In this document: positions 53,001-63,001 of the stretch, in pieces
How positions within the stretch are numbered: position 1 is the first letter of the stretch
How the letters are laid out: every line of letters begins with the position of its first letter
Source of the DNA: Silene latifolia
Lineage: Eukaryota > Streptophyta > Magnoliopsida > Caryophyllales > Caryophyllaceae
Length of the DNA: 64,000 nt
Assembly: GCF_048544455.1 (NCBI RefSeq)
Contig: NC_133536.1
Location: 29,080,152-29,144,151 of the forward strand
Direction: 5' to 3'
Notes under the pieces: generated by a model
Told to the model about the DNA's origin: nothing
Seen by the model: only the letters and a program-made list of their open reading frames with translations
The model's database searches: none
Translations under genes and position numbers: made by a program

Positions 53001-54065
53001 CTTGGTGTCTATGCGGCGGGGGATGTTTTACATTATGCTTTTATTGCGTCCCGTTTGCAGTCTGCTGATTTGCCGGTTAAGCTCCTCGGACCCTCTGGTA
53101 TTGTAGCTGCTGGCCCTGCTTTTGATGATGCCCCAAGAGGTTTTACTGCGACTACAGGCTCTGGTATCTTAGGTAACCCTAGTGAAATTGCTGCCCCCAA
53201 ACTTATGAAGAAATTGACAGACATTTATTTCGCGACGGTTGCTGCTGTCTCAGGGTCTGTTTTCTCTTTGACACCTCGCCAGCTTGCTTTGTGGCAGTCT
53301 CAGCAGGGTTCCCACTCCTCTGATTGGTTGCGTGCGGTTCCTATCTCAGGGTTGGGTCAGACTATAAACGGGAGGACTTACCGTAGTGTGCTTGGGTATC
53401 TCTGGGTGTTCCGTTATTCACGGTATCTAGGCCATGCTTGCTCTCGGGTTTTTGCTGATGATGTTTTTGGGGACCACGCTATTTCTTGTACTGGTAATGT
53501 GGGCGTTAAACATCGGCATAACCTCGTCCGTGACACTCTTTTCGACATCTGCTATAGATCTGGTATTTCTGCGGGAAATGAGGTTGATGTTGGTTTGGTT
53601 GACGGGCATGAGGGTTCTCTTCGTCCTGCGGATTTGCTGCTTTATTCTTGGGACAGGGGGCGTGATGTGTACGTTGACTTGACCGGGTCTTCTCCTTTGA
53701 CTCAGACTGGGATGACGAATTTTGTGCCTGGCCGGGTTGTTCTTGATCTTTGCTCGGAAGTGTGCTAAGTATGGGGATTTGTGCGCGGCGGTTTATGGTT
53801 TCCTTCCATTCTCTTTCTCATCACTTGGGAGATGGGTTCGGATCTTTGTTGCCTTGCTCAAGCGGATCCAGAAATTCTCGGTATCTCAGGATGCGGGGGC
53901 TCGGGTGGCCGCTTACATTTTTACTAGACTTAGCTTTGCTGTTGCTAAGGGTGTGGGAGCCCAGCTTGTTTCTCGGCTCCCCACCAATTTCATGTAAACT
54001 TTTGTTTTTCATTTAATGAAAGCTACGCGCATCCTTTTATTAAAAAAAAAAAAAAAAAAAAAAAA
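50044..54065 (+). mobile_element. Non-LTR retrotransposon with RT and C-terminal endonuclease-like domain, bounded by (AAT)n
   Basis: About 4.0 kb. The left edge abuts (AAT)n at 50043. The right edge is a 24-base poly(A), then ATAAATAAA and (AAT)n at 54077-54097. It has a GC-rich leader (50044-50880) and coding remnants 50880-53995. The whole unit is GC-rich compared with its AT-rich surroundings. No LTRs were seen. No apurinic endonuclease domain was recognised upstream of the RT, as L1 would have. The short 3' UTR ends ATCCTTTTATT before the A-tail. Confidence 0.75.
50880..53995 (+). pseudogene. Broken ORF of the non-LTR element: Cys/His region, reverse transcriptase, endonuclease-like C-terminus
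   Basis: The reading frame changes at about 51850, 52330 and 53745, with stops near 52488 and 52668. In order: an N-terminal Cys/His region (TKAAWQKHFQDRHC; LWLCGVCFMT..RARCRH); RT motifs GTSCGRDGFRAQHL, LTPLVKPGGGVRPI, motif A-like LLVDFQNAFNLVDR, GVQQGDPLGPLLFAL, and the catalytic box as YLDDG just after a TAG. The C-terminus has GDHAISC and KHRHNLVRD, then EVDVGL, LRPADLLLYSWD and VYVDLTGSS. The spacing of Glu, Pro-Ala-Asp and Asp suggests a PD-(D/E)XK restriction-like endonuclease as in R2/R4-type elements, preceded by Cys/His residues. The RT call is firm; the endonuclease call is inference. The copy cannot make a full product. Confidence 0.7.
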
Positions 54066-54076
54066 TAAATAAAATA

Positions 54077-54097
54077 AATAATAATAATAATAATAAT
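54077..54097. repeat. (AAT)n at the junction of the non-LTR and Gypsy elements
   Basis: About seven AAT units between the poly(A) tail of the non-LTR element and the first base of the Gypsy LTR. ATAAT next to the LTR is the expected 5-bp target duplication; the other copy lies outside the window. Confidence 0.8.
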
Positions 54098-54681
54098 TGT
54101 TCCGGGTGTAATTCCAGAGCAGTTATATGGTACCACCCGTGCTTGTAGAATGACGTCTTTAGTTGAATCCTCCTTGCGGTCTCCTGAAACGATGAACAAA
54201 CTGAGGGCTCGGCTTTGGACCGAGCGAACTCACTCCGACGCTCAAGTCAGTAACTTAGAGAGGTAAGTTGTTGTTACTTGGCAAAGTACGTATTGTAGAG
54301 AGATAAGGAAGATATTACCAGATGAATAGTGGTTCTTAGGTTAAATTGTGGATCCTTTACTCAATGAGAGTAGAGGAGTATTTATAGACTTTCACCTTTT
54401 GTCACGTAGTGGCCAAGTGGCTAGCAGGTGGAAAGACTGATCTACCCCTCGGCCGAGGGACCCATGGCAGGCCGGCGGGCCCTGTTGACTCACCGCCGAG
54501 GGGTCTCGGATATGAGTTCGCGGACGTGTGCCCCGGCTGGCTAGTTGCCCCGGCCGGGACCCAAGAGTCAGGCCGACAGGCTGCGTCGGTTAGGCTGTCT
54601 AAGTCGTTGACTTGCTTGTGGATATCTTTGACCTTGCTCGATGTGTTGACTCGGTAAGCGGGTGCAGAATATGCCCCATCA
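54098..54681 (-). mobile_element. 3' LTR of the Ty3/Gypsy element (584 bp)
   Basis: On the minus strand it starts TGATGGGGCATATTCTGCAC and ends CACCCGGAACA, i.e. TG...CA. A polypurine tract abuts its 5' side. A minus-strand TATAAATA at 54379-54386 is a likely U3 promoter, and the CTCACTCCGACGCTCAAGTC stretch near 54230 lies downstream of it. The matching 5' LTR lies beyond 64000. Confidence 0.75.
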
Positions 54682-54694
54682 ATTTGCCCCCAGC
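54682..54694 (-). other. Polypurine tract of the Gypsy element
   Basis: Minus strand GCTGGGGGCAAAT directly precedes the TG of the 3' LTR, the position used to prime plus-strand DNA synthesis. Confidence 0.7.
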
Positions 54695-55144
54695 GTAGTC
54701 TATGCCGTGGTATGGGCTCCGATGTATGTTGCGCGTATATTCTGCGCAAGACAAAATTTTCTGCCCCGGCTTCTTCTTCCTCGGCGTGGCTCTGCTTAGG
54801 CCGTACCATATCCCCCCTCCACATGGTTGTGTAATGGACATCCGATGTGGAAAAGGCAATGACGCTGGCTGAGACCAGGGTGGAGAGTGCCGGTTGTTTC
54901 TGATTGCCCCCTGACCGGTGCTTTCTGGCTTGGTTGATCATGTGGCCGGTGGAGAAACGGATACCTAGGAATTTGTTGAGGAAGATGAACAGGCAGAGAG
55001 ATACGAAGGGCCGTGTTGAAGACGCTTGGTCACTGTTGCATTGATTGACATTCAACTGTTGCATGTCCGACACGTGTCTGTTTGTTGATTGGCTGACGTT
55101 TCATGGGCTGAGCCCTGATTGGTCCTTCTTCATGGGCTTTCCCC

Positions 55145-55152
55145 TATAAATA
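55145..55152 (+). promoter_or_regulatory. TATA box for the antisense ORF of the Gypsy element
   Basis: CCCCTATAAATAGGG lies about 170 bp upstream of the ATG at 55325 on the plus strand, opposite to gag-pol. It is followed by a pyrimidine-rich leader (TTCTCTCTAAAATTTTCTTC) typical of plant transcripts. Confidence 0.5.
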
Positions 55153-55324
55153 GGGCAGTTAATCCTTGAAATTGGGCACCAATTTCATTCTCTCTAAAAT
55201 TTTCTTCTCTCTAGCCCTTTTGACGATTCCCCTCTCTAGCTTTCAGAATCATTACTCCGGCGTGGCATTTTTCTTCAAGGTAAACAAATAAATTCTCTTT
55301 TTAACTCGTAAGTTTTGTTGTAAC

Positions 55325-56884
55325 ATGTCTTCTGCTGGTGCTGGACCTAGTAAGCCTGCGCCGGGGGGTTCCCCGTCGTGTCTCGATGAGGAGGAGATAC
55401 TAAACGCCATCCCGATAAGGTTTGGGGGCCCTAGGTCTCCGTCTCTTGAAGTCGATCCAAAAGCTCCGGAGGGTGGGGAGGATGATGATGTTGATGATGA
55501 CTGTGAGGAAGGGATTCCTTCTGGTGAAGAGAGGCCGCATATCCTGGACCACGGCGAGGCGTGCATGACTGGTCCTGACCGTGCATGGACCAAAAAATTC
55601 GCCAGCTGTTCCGGTGGAACTCTTTTCGAGGGTCATTTCTACCTCGGTGAGGGGTACAAAATTGTTATCCCTGGGAAGGGTCAGGCGGTCTGTTGTCCTC
55701 CTCTGGGTCATATCGGCGTATATATCAGGCATCTGGAGTATGGCCTCCGGTTTCCTTTGAATAAATACGTCACGGCCATCATCAAAGCTATGAACGTCGC
55801 CGTGGCTCAACTGCATCCGTTGGCCATTAGGACGATAGTTGGCTTCGTGTGGCTCTGTCTTTTCAAGGGGGAGGTACCTACAGTTAATTTATTCCGTCGG
55901 CTTCATCATCTTCGGTCATCGACCCCCGGTAAGGTGGGGTGGTACAGCGTGCAGATGGAGCCGGGCGTCCTCTCTGTTGATAAGCTTTCTTCCTGCAAGG
56001 ACTGGAAGGGGCGGTGGGTGTATGTCGAAGTGCCGGATGACTATCCGCTGCCCCGTCCTTCCAAACCAAGTCAACGACGGTGCGAGAGTAAAAGGGAGCG
56101 TGAAAAATGGGTCTCCCGAGCAAGCACAAGATGGATGCCGCAAGGTTCCTCTTGGTGCTTGACGAGGAGCGGCGATCACTTGTTTGATGCTTTGAGAAGG
56201 GATGGGTGCCCCGACTCGATTATTCTTCGGGATGAGCTGCTTTGCCGCGTCGGCCTCATCATACCGCCCTCAACCAGGGTGAGTAGGGTCGGTGTGAGGC
56301 CCATCTTTGCCTATTACGCTCCTGTTTTTAGAGCTTTGTTTTACTTCTTTTATGTAACTCTTGTCTGGTTTCTTGCAGACCGGTTTGGCCAGGATCTGTC
56401 TGAGGAGACTTTGAAGAGGTTAGGGCTTGATAAGGACGGGAACGTCGTTGAGCGGCACCCTCAGGCTGACGCGCGTGATCGTAGATTGGCTCCCAACGAA
56501 CTTATGGACAAGCAGCTGAAGGCACTGGATCAGGCGGCGGCTCAAGCACGGGTTCTCGGGGGCGTGCCGAAGAGAACATCAAAGGCAAGGTCCAGGTCGG
56601 CGACGTTGTCGATCCCAACTCCCTCTTCAACCCCAACGGTCCAGAAGGAGCATGTGGAGGTCATCGATGTCTCCGAGGAGGTGGTGACCGTTGCGAAGGG
56701 CCCTCCTCCTCCAAAGAAGAGAAAAGAGTCACTGCTGGCTTCTGCCGCTGCCGGGGAAAAGAGTGATTCACTCGGTCCTCCAATTAAGAGGGTCCAGACT
56801 GGTACGGACCTAACCTGTGGTTCAGACTTAGCTGGTTCATTATGCATTCCCGATGACGACTCTCGATGTGTCAATGAATGTTGA
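55325..56884 (+). CDS. Antisense ORF of the Gypsy element ('putative gypsy-type transposon', Transposase_28-like)
   Basis: A 519-codon plus-strand ORF between integrase and the 3' LTR, opposite to gag-pol. After an acidic N-terminus (EGGEDDDVDDDCEEG) comes a conserved region: GLRFPLNKYVTAIIKAMNVA, VAQLHPLAIRTIVGFVWLCL and GEVPTVNLFRRLHHLRS, then WYSVQMEPG. This resembles the Pfam family labelled Transposase_28, found in plant Gypsy elements; despite the name, no transposase activity is established. Residues about 319-351 (GVRPIFAYYAPVFRALFYFF) look like a translated intron, since GTGAGT and TTTCTTGCAG flank them. The C-terminal third is basic and Ser/Pro-rich (PPPPKKRKE). Function unknown. 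The start follows the TATA box and leader. The ORF ends at a TGA, but related sequence resumes at 56938. Confidence 0.6.
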   Translation: MSSAGAGPSKPAPGGSPSCLDEEEILNAIPIRFGGPRSPSLEVDPKAPEGGEDDDVDDDCEEGIPSGEERPHILDHGEACMTGPDRAWTKKFASCSGGTLFEGHFYLGEGYKIVIPGKGQAVCCPPLGHIGVYIRHLEYGLRFPLNKYVTAIIKAMNVAVAQLHPLAIRTIVGFVWLCLFKGEVPTVNLFRRLHHLRSSTPGKVGWYSVQMEPGVLSVDKLSSCKDWKGRWVYVEVPDDYPLPRPSKPSQRRCESKREREKWVSRASTRWMPQGSSWCLTRSGDHLFDALRRDGCPDSIILRDELLCRVGLIIPPSTRVSRVGVRPIFAYYAPVFRALFYFFYVTLVWFLADRFGQDLSEETLKRLGLDKDGNVVERHPQADARDRRLAPNELMDKQLKALDQAAAQARVLGGVPKRTSKARSRSATLSIPTPSSTPTVQKEHVEVIDVSEEVVTVAKGPPPPKKRKESLLASAAAGEKSDSLGPPIKRVQTGTDLTCGSDLAGSLCIPDDDSRCVNEC

Positions 56885-56937
56885 CATGGATGCGTACGTG
56901 TAAATTTTTGTAGATCCGCCGTCGTCGGCCGCCGTTC

Positions 56938-57736
56938 TTGCGATCGGCAATTAGAGAAGCGACTGAGAAGGCGGGTAATAGGAATGTCACCGTTGACTCC
57001 GCACTCCGGAAGGTTCCCCCGCGAACTTGTGACAGAGGGTACAAAAATATCCAAGAGGTCGGCGAAGTGGACTCAATCGGCCGGCTCCTACATTATGGAG
57101 CAAGAATGGCCATGGCCCAGGCAGGGCCACTGATCCAACGGCTTAAGCTTGATCTCTCCGCTGCAAAGGGGGAAGCCGGGAAGGCTAAGCTTGACCTCCT
57201 AGCTGCTCGGAAGCGCGAGGAAGCCGAGAAGCGCCATCGGCCGAGAGGGCCAAAGTTGAGTCTCGCGATGCCACCTCGCCCGATTCTTTGGAGGAGCGGG
57301 ACAAGTATAAGGGTGGCTACGACGCCGTTGTTGCCAAAAGGGAAGAATGGAGGGGATGTACGAGACTCGATCGAGGCACTTGCGGATACTAGGGTCATTT
57401 CTTGCCCAAAGGGAGAAAGATATTGAGGTGCTTCAAGATAAGGTCCTCCCGACTTGTGCGCTCGATTCGGGATCGGGCCGAGGAAGCGACCAGGAGGCAA
57501 TCAAGAGGCTCATTCCTGACGACTCCTTCCCGTGGGAGAAATTTGAACAGCTTCTGGATGAGATGGCCGATGCCGCGGAAAAGGCGGTTGCGGAAAAAGA
57601 GGAGGCGGCGAAGGCGGCTCAGATAGCCGAGGCCAAGGCGGCCTATGATGCAAAGGTGAAGGAGGCCGAAGAGGAAGCTGAAAGGCTGAAGGCAAGTGAA
57701 GCTGCCAAGCCGTCCTCCTCGGGCCCCATCGGTTGA
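56938..57736 (+). pseudogene. Continuation of the antisense ORF: Ala/Glu/Lys coiled-coil region, frameshifted
   Basis: Two overlapping frames (56938-57426 and 57347-57736) encode LIQRLKLDLSAAKGEAGKAK and, after a shift, KFEQLLDEMADAAEKAVAEK, KEEAAKAAQIAEAKAAYDAK, KVKEAEEEAERLKAS. The heptad-like Ala/Glu/Lys pattern predicts a long coiled coil, the usual C-terminal half of this protein family. The frameshift near 57400 and the stop at 56882 mean this copy is broken. Confidence 0.55.
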
Positions 57737-58157
57737 CGCCGCTATTGCCGCCGATGGTGGGCATCAAGCGTAAGGAGACGGGCGGTCGTCACCGGACTCA
57801 CCCGCGTCTCGGATAGCTTTAGCGTTCGGGGCCAACCATCGAGCCTTTCCTCCCTGCCATCTTTTGGCGCTTCAAATATCATGTCTGTAACCTTTTGCTT
57901 TTCTTTTCCTTGTTTATGTAAGACTTTGGTAGGTTGCGTTTTGGCTTATCCCTATGGGGACGGCCGTCGTCTGCATTCTTCTCGTTTGTAATCTGTTGTC
58001 ATTAATGAAAGTTTGCTTGTTTTGCCTCTGGCTTGGCCGAGGGCTTTTCTTGTCTTCTTGCGTTATTAATTGAGCGCTTTTTCATTTTTACCTTCAGCTT
58101 AGCCGAGGCAGCTAGAATGCGTATCTCAACTGCGTTTAACGTCTTTTTCTTGAACAT
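57737..58157. other. Spacer of the Gypsy element, 3' of the antisense ORF
   Basis: No coding sequence recognised. It probably includes the 3' UTR of the antisense transcript (ATTAATGAAAGTTTGC near 58000). Confidence 0.4.
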
Positions 58158-58632
58158 GTTAGCGTATCGACCGTTGTGTCCCCTGCCAGGCCATCGGCGG
58201 ATCGAGGCGACTAGGGGTTATGGCGCGACAGCGCACGCTAGCGTATCGATCGTTGTGTCCCCTGCCGGCCCTTCGGTTGGCCGAGGCGACTAGGGGTTAC
58301 AACGCGACAGCGGAAGTTAGCGTATCGATCGTTGTGTCCCCTGCCAGGCCTTCGGTTGGCCGAGGCGGCTAGGGGTTACGACGCGACAGCGTATGTTAGA
58401 GTATCGATCGTTGTGTCCCCTGCCAGGCCTTCGGTTGGCCGAGGCGGCTAGGGGTTACGACGCGACAGCGTATGTTAGCGTATCGATCGTTGTGTCCCCT
58501 GCCAGGCCTTCGGTTGGCCGAGGCGACTAGGGGTTACGACGCGACAGCGTGAGGTGGCGTATCGATCGTTGTGTCCCCTGCAAGGCCTTCGGTTGGCCGA
58601 GGCGACTAGGGGTTACGACGCGACAGCATTCT
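58158..58632. repeat. Six tandem 79-bp repeats inside the Gypsy element
   Basis: Unit begins GTTAGCGTATCGATCGTTGT, contains CCTTCGGTTGGCCGAGGCG, and ends near GGGGTTACGACGCGACAGCG. Six copies in direct order; the first two are the most diverged. The CCTTCGGTTGGCCGAGG core is itself a hairpin. The array lies between the integrase 3' end and the antisense ORF. Confidence 0.9.
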
Positions 58633-58777
58633 TGGGGTGACTGCCCGGCTTGGGCCGGGGCGTCTACCTCGATATGACCGCGGAGGGGATAAACACTTTG
58701 ATGGAAAAATTGGGTGATTCTTCATTAGATGTAAACATGCGTTGGGGTGCCAACAATCGTTTTGGACACCTCCGCCG

Positions 58778-60165
58778 CTACACAAAGTATTTCCTGAGAT
58801 TATCAGTGTTCCAATGGCTCATCAGAGGCACACCCTCCATGTCGGTCAGCCGGTATGTACCCGGCCTCATTTCTTCAACCACTTTGTAGGGACCCTCCCA
58901 GTTGGCCGTTAGTTTACCATGAATGTTTCCCTTGTTGGTGGCGGCCGACTTTCTTAGGACTAGATCCCCTACTTTCAAGTCCCTTTTGTGGACTCTTCGG
59001 TTGTAAGCTCTTCTCATTCGGTTTTGGTATACCGCCAAGTTGAGGCGTCTTTGTATCTCGGCTTTCTTCAACTAGGTCTAGGGAGGTTCTTAAGCCTTCC
59101 TCATTTTCGACCGGGTTAAAGGTGGCCGTTCGAATGTCGGCACCGTTGCTTCAATTGCGGGATCGCCGGACCCGTAGACTAAGTGGAACGGACTGTACCC
59201 CGTTGCTTCTTTCTCCGTGGTTCGCAGGGACCATAGGACGCCGGGTAGTTCATCGGCCCATCTTCCCTTTAGGTCTTCAACTGTCTTCTTCAAACCATTG
59301 AGGATTGTTTTATTGGGCGCCTCCGCTTTGTCCGTTGCTTTGTGGGTGACAGACGGAGGAGTATGCAAATTTGATACCGAGTTCTTCCAGCCCGGCTCAT
59401 TATTGTGTCACTCCAAAACTCTCGGCCGTGGTCGAATACCATGACTTGGGGTAACCCAAAACGAGTTATGACATTTTCCCGATTACCTTTCTTACTACCG
59501 GCTGCGTCGTCTTTGCGAGTCTTGCTACAGCTTCAACCCATTTGGTGAAGTAATCAACGGCGACAATCAAGAACTTTCTTCCGCCGGATGCCGTTGGAAA
59601 TGGCCCTAGTAGATCCATCCCTCACTGTGCAAAAGGAAGGGGATTAAGTACCGGGCTGCGTCTCGGGACGGCGCATGTATCACCGGAGCATGCATTTGAC
59701 ATTTGTTGCATTTTTGGTCTTGGCTCGAATCCGCAAGCATGGTGGGCCGGCCGAGTAGCCGGCTCGGAGAGCTTTGTGGGCTAGTGTTCTTGCCCCTATG
59801 TGATGGCCGCAGATGCCTTCGTGAATCTCTGTCGAAGATGAGCTCCGCGTCGGTACCGGGCCGACACATTTCAAAAGTGGTCTTATCACGGACCTTCTGT
59901 ATAGTTCTCCTTCGAACACCAAGTACCTTGCTGCGATCCTCTTTATTTTCTGCGCGAGACTGCGGTCCTCCGGTAGTTCACTTGTCAATTTGTACTTCAT
60001 TATCGGAGTCATCCACGTTGTCTCGGTCTCTATGTTACCCACCATGCCGACGGCCTCAGTAATGCTCTTGGCATTCCTGATGTCCACCAGCACGGTTCGG
60101 CTGACATTCTTGATGGTTGAACTGGCGAGTTTTGAGAGAGCGTCGGCTCGGTTGTTCTCGGACAC
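58778..60165 (-). pseudogene. Gypsy integrase (frameshifted)
   Basis: Minus strand, several frames. The N-terminal HHCC zinc finger is visible as HEGICGHHIGARTLAHKALR, then CNKCQMHA. The core gives MDLLGPFP and VDYFTKWVEA (first Asp), a damaged VFDHGREFWSDT (second Asp region), and DELPGVLWSLRTTEKEATGY with SPFHLVYGS near the catalytic Glu. The C-terminal domain reads NRRVHKRDLKVGDLVLRK, then LTANWEGPYKVVEEMRPGTY. Frameshifts occur around 59370-59460, 59630-59740 and 59075. It normally joins retroelement cDNA to host DNA, but this copy is inactive. Confidence 0.75.
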
Positions 60166-60680
60166 AGGGAATGCATTGTATCTCGAAAAGATTTTAACTT
60201 TGAGGTGTCAGCTTTTACCCTTTCCAGGTATCTTACCATTCCGTCGTCTCGAGTCTCGTACTCTCCTCTGATCTGATTAGCCACCAAAAGTGAATCTGTT
60301 TTCACAACTATGTGCTCCGCCCCTGCGGCCCTAGCTAGCTCGACTCCGGTTATCACCGCCTCGTATTCGGATTCGTTGTTTGAGGCCGAGAAGGTAAATT
60401 TCAAGGCGTACTCGAACTCGTCCCGTTTGGGGATGATAAGTATGCGGCTCCTAAGTCGTTGTTCGTCGTGGAGGACCCGTCGGTATATACCTCCCATACT
60501 CCGGGTTTTGCTCTTCTTGGTATGTGCATTCGGCCAGAAATCGCGGTTTGTCCTTTTATTGAGGGCCTCGGCTTGTCTTGAATGCCGAAGCCGGATAGCT
60601 CTCTTGCCCATTTGATGAGCTGCGGATTGCTCAAATTTTTCCAATGCTTTCTCCAACGGCTGGTCGGTTAGGACCGTCAC
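60030..60680 (-). pseudogene. Gypsy RNase H (dual, Tat-like), frameshifted
   Basis: WEVYTDGSSTTNNDLGAAYL (first Asp) is in one frame and ASNNESEYEAVITGVELARA (catalytic Glu), AGAEHIVVKTDSLLVANQIR (Asp) in the other. This is the second, archaeal-type RNase H seen in Tat-group elements. The segment before it (VLTDQPLEKALEK) is the connection that follows the first RNase H, most of which lies at 60680-60960. A shift near 60430 separates the frames. Confidence 0.7.
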
Positions 60681-60832
60681 GGGATGTGCGTCGAAGTAGG
60701 GTTTCGATTTCCTTGCGCGATGACGACGGCAAAGGCTGCTTTTTCAATCGGCGGGTAATTTCTCTCGGCGGGCAACAGTGTATGGTGACAAAGTAGATTG
60801 GGTCTTTGTTGCTTGTCCTCTTCTCTCGACGA

Positions 60833-61821
60833 TCACGGACTGACCGTGGCCGAGGTAATCGCTATGTACTGATCTGATGTTTCCCCAAAGATCGGCACGA
60901 CGGGGTTGGGAGAGTCGAAGATGAGCTTTCGATTGTTTGAAAGTCGTGCTCTGCTCCTCCCCCACCCGAAGTCTTTATTCCCCTTCAACACCTTGAAGAA
61001 TGGGGTGCTTTTGTCGGCTGACCGAGAGATGAAACGGGCTAGAGCCGCCATCCTCCCGGTCAGCATCATGACCTCCTTTCGATTCCTCGGCTCCGGTAGG
61101 TCTAGGATCGCCCGGACTTTGTCTGGATTGGCGTCAATTCCCCTGGCACTGACAAGTACGCCGAGGAACTTACCTGCCCGGACACCGAAGTTGCATTTCA
61201 TTGGGTTGAGCTTCATCTTGTACTTCCTCAGTGAACAAAATGTCTCATGTAAATCGGCTAAGTGCTCGCTGTCGGACTTGCTTTTTACAATAGCATCGTC
61301 GACGTAAGCCTCGATGTTTCGCCCTTTTTGATTTTGGAATACTTTGTCCACCAGTCTTGTGTAAGTTGCACCGGCGTTCTTTAAACCAAACGGCATCATT
61401 TTGTACATGTATGTGCCGTTACCGATGATGAATGCGCATTTAGGCATGTCTTCCTCGGCCATGAACACCGATGATACCCGAGAAGGCGTCCGGCGGCTCA
61501 AGATAGTGTAGCTGCCGTCGCGTCGATTAAGCTATCTATTCGAGGCAAGGGATAGCAATCTTTGGGGCATGCTTTATTAAGATTGGTAAAATCCACGCAC
61601 ATCCTCCATGCCCTCGATGATTTCCTCACCATTACAACATTGGCTAACCACTCAGGATAGGTACAAGGCATGATGAAGCCTGCCGCCGGTAATTTATCTA
61701 CCTCGACTTTGATGGCCTCATCCTTCTCGGCTGAGGAGTTCCTCATCCTTTGCTTGACAGGGCGAGCGGTGGGGAGTACGTTTAGTTTGTGAACAATTAC
61801 TTCCTGGCTCACGCCTGGCAT
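60833..61821 (-). pseudogene. Gypsy reverse transcriptase (one frameshift)
   Basis: Two abutting ORFs. The upstream one ends in WRMCVDFTNLNKACPKDCYP and LPRIDSLIDA. The second continues with FIIGNGTYMYKMMPFGLKNA, GATYTRLVDKVF, and the active-site IEAYVDDAIVKS. Both the FGLKNAGATY and YVDD boxes are intact. The break at about 61500 removes the first catalytic Asp region. RNase H follows without a gap. Confidence 0.85.
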
Positions 61822-61882
61822 CTCGACCGCTGAGTAGGCGAAGACGTCTTTGTTCTTTCTCGGCGAGATCTAGGAGTGCGGC

Positions 61883-63001
61883 TCAACTTTGGCTCCCGAG
61901 GTTAACACCGATAGTTACGGTGCGGCCTGGGTCAATCTCTACCTCTTCGGTCTCCGCTCCTTCAACCATGCCGACGGTGGTACCCATGCGCTCGCCCTCC
62001 TGTTGCAAGGATGGGCTCTTCCCCTTCTCTGACTTCTTCGCCACTTTGAAGGATTGCATGTTGCACCCTCTGGCGGACACTTGGACATTGACCACTCCGT
62101 CCTTTTCGTCCTTTGAAACGAGCTTATGCGCTTCCCCCCGGTCCGAGACATACATCAATGTCAAAGCCCGGATGGACATTACTGCATCGGCCTCGCTCAG
62201 GGTGACTCGGCCTATGAGAACGTTGTAGGCGGACGAGCCGTCAATGACCACGAACTCAGACATAACGTTCTTGGCCGCACTTCCCTCGCCGAACCTCACC
62301 GACACGGCTGATTGACCCAAGGGGTACCAGGCCGCTCCGAAAAAGCCGTACAACGGACTGGTGCGGGGGCTCAAGTTTTCAACCTTCGACCGAGGGTTGA
62401 GGAAGCATTCGTGTACATAATGTTTGTGTAGGCGCTGTGTCAATCGGCACCTCTTCACCAAGTGGTTGGCTATGTCCAAGTGGACTACGAGTGGGTCGCT
62501 GTGAGGGGTGATGATTCCCTCGTAATCCTTCTTCCCAATAGTTATATCGGGGATCTTTGGAAGCGGGAGTCGCCGTGTTGGGCACAAAGTTGATGGCCCG
62601 ATACGGCTCGTTCGGTGCCGTTTGTGCCCATGAGCGGACCCACCGTTCTCGTTGCCCCCGATGACAACATGGATTACTCCTATCCGTTCGAAGACGGATT
62701 TCTTATCTGAACCGTCGGTCTTTTGGCCTTTGGCAACATACTTGCCGAGGCTCCCCTTCCGGATCAGTTCTTCAATGGCATTCTTCAGATGTCGGCAGTT
62801 GTCAGTAAGGTGACCGGTGTGGCCGTGGTACTCACGATCGGCTCGTGTCACCGTCACTCCTCGGCACGGGAGGCCTCTCCCACTTCGACCCTCGCTTTTG
62901 CTCGGGCGAAAACCTCGGCGGCGACACACGGCCGGGGGTGTGATCATTGTACCGCCTCGGCGGTTCGTTCCCGAACTCCCCGGCGTCCGCCGAGTTCTCA
63001 T
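61883..63001 (-). pseudogene. Gypsy gag 3' end with zinc knuckle, and aspartic protease (frameshifted)
   Basis: Opens with a decayed zinc knuckle, REYHGHTGHLTDNCRHLK, whose first Cys has become Arg. It continues to the protease region, ITPHSDPLVVHLDIANHLVK. The expected DTGSS active site is lost to a frameshift (62385-62440). The later flap region, FVVIDGSSAYNVLIGR, is preserved. Followed by the RT at 61821. Confidence 0.7.

Noticed and set aside
54402..55073. 223-aa minus-strand ORF over the LTR
   Set aside because: Spans the LTR, polypurine tract and spacer of the Gypsy element with no recognisable domain.
58158..58632. CRISPR-like array
   Set aside because: Contiguous 79-bp direct repeats without unique spacers, in a eukaryotic retrotransposon.
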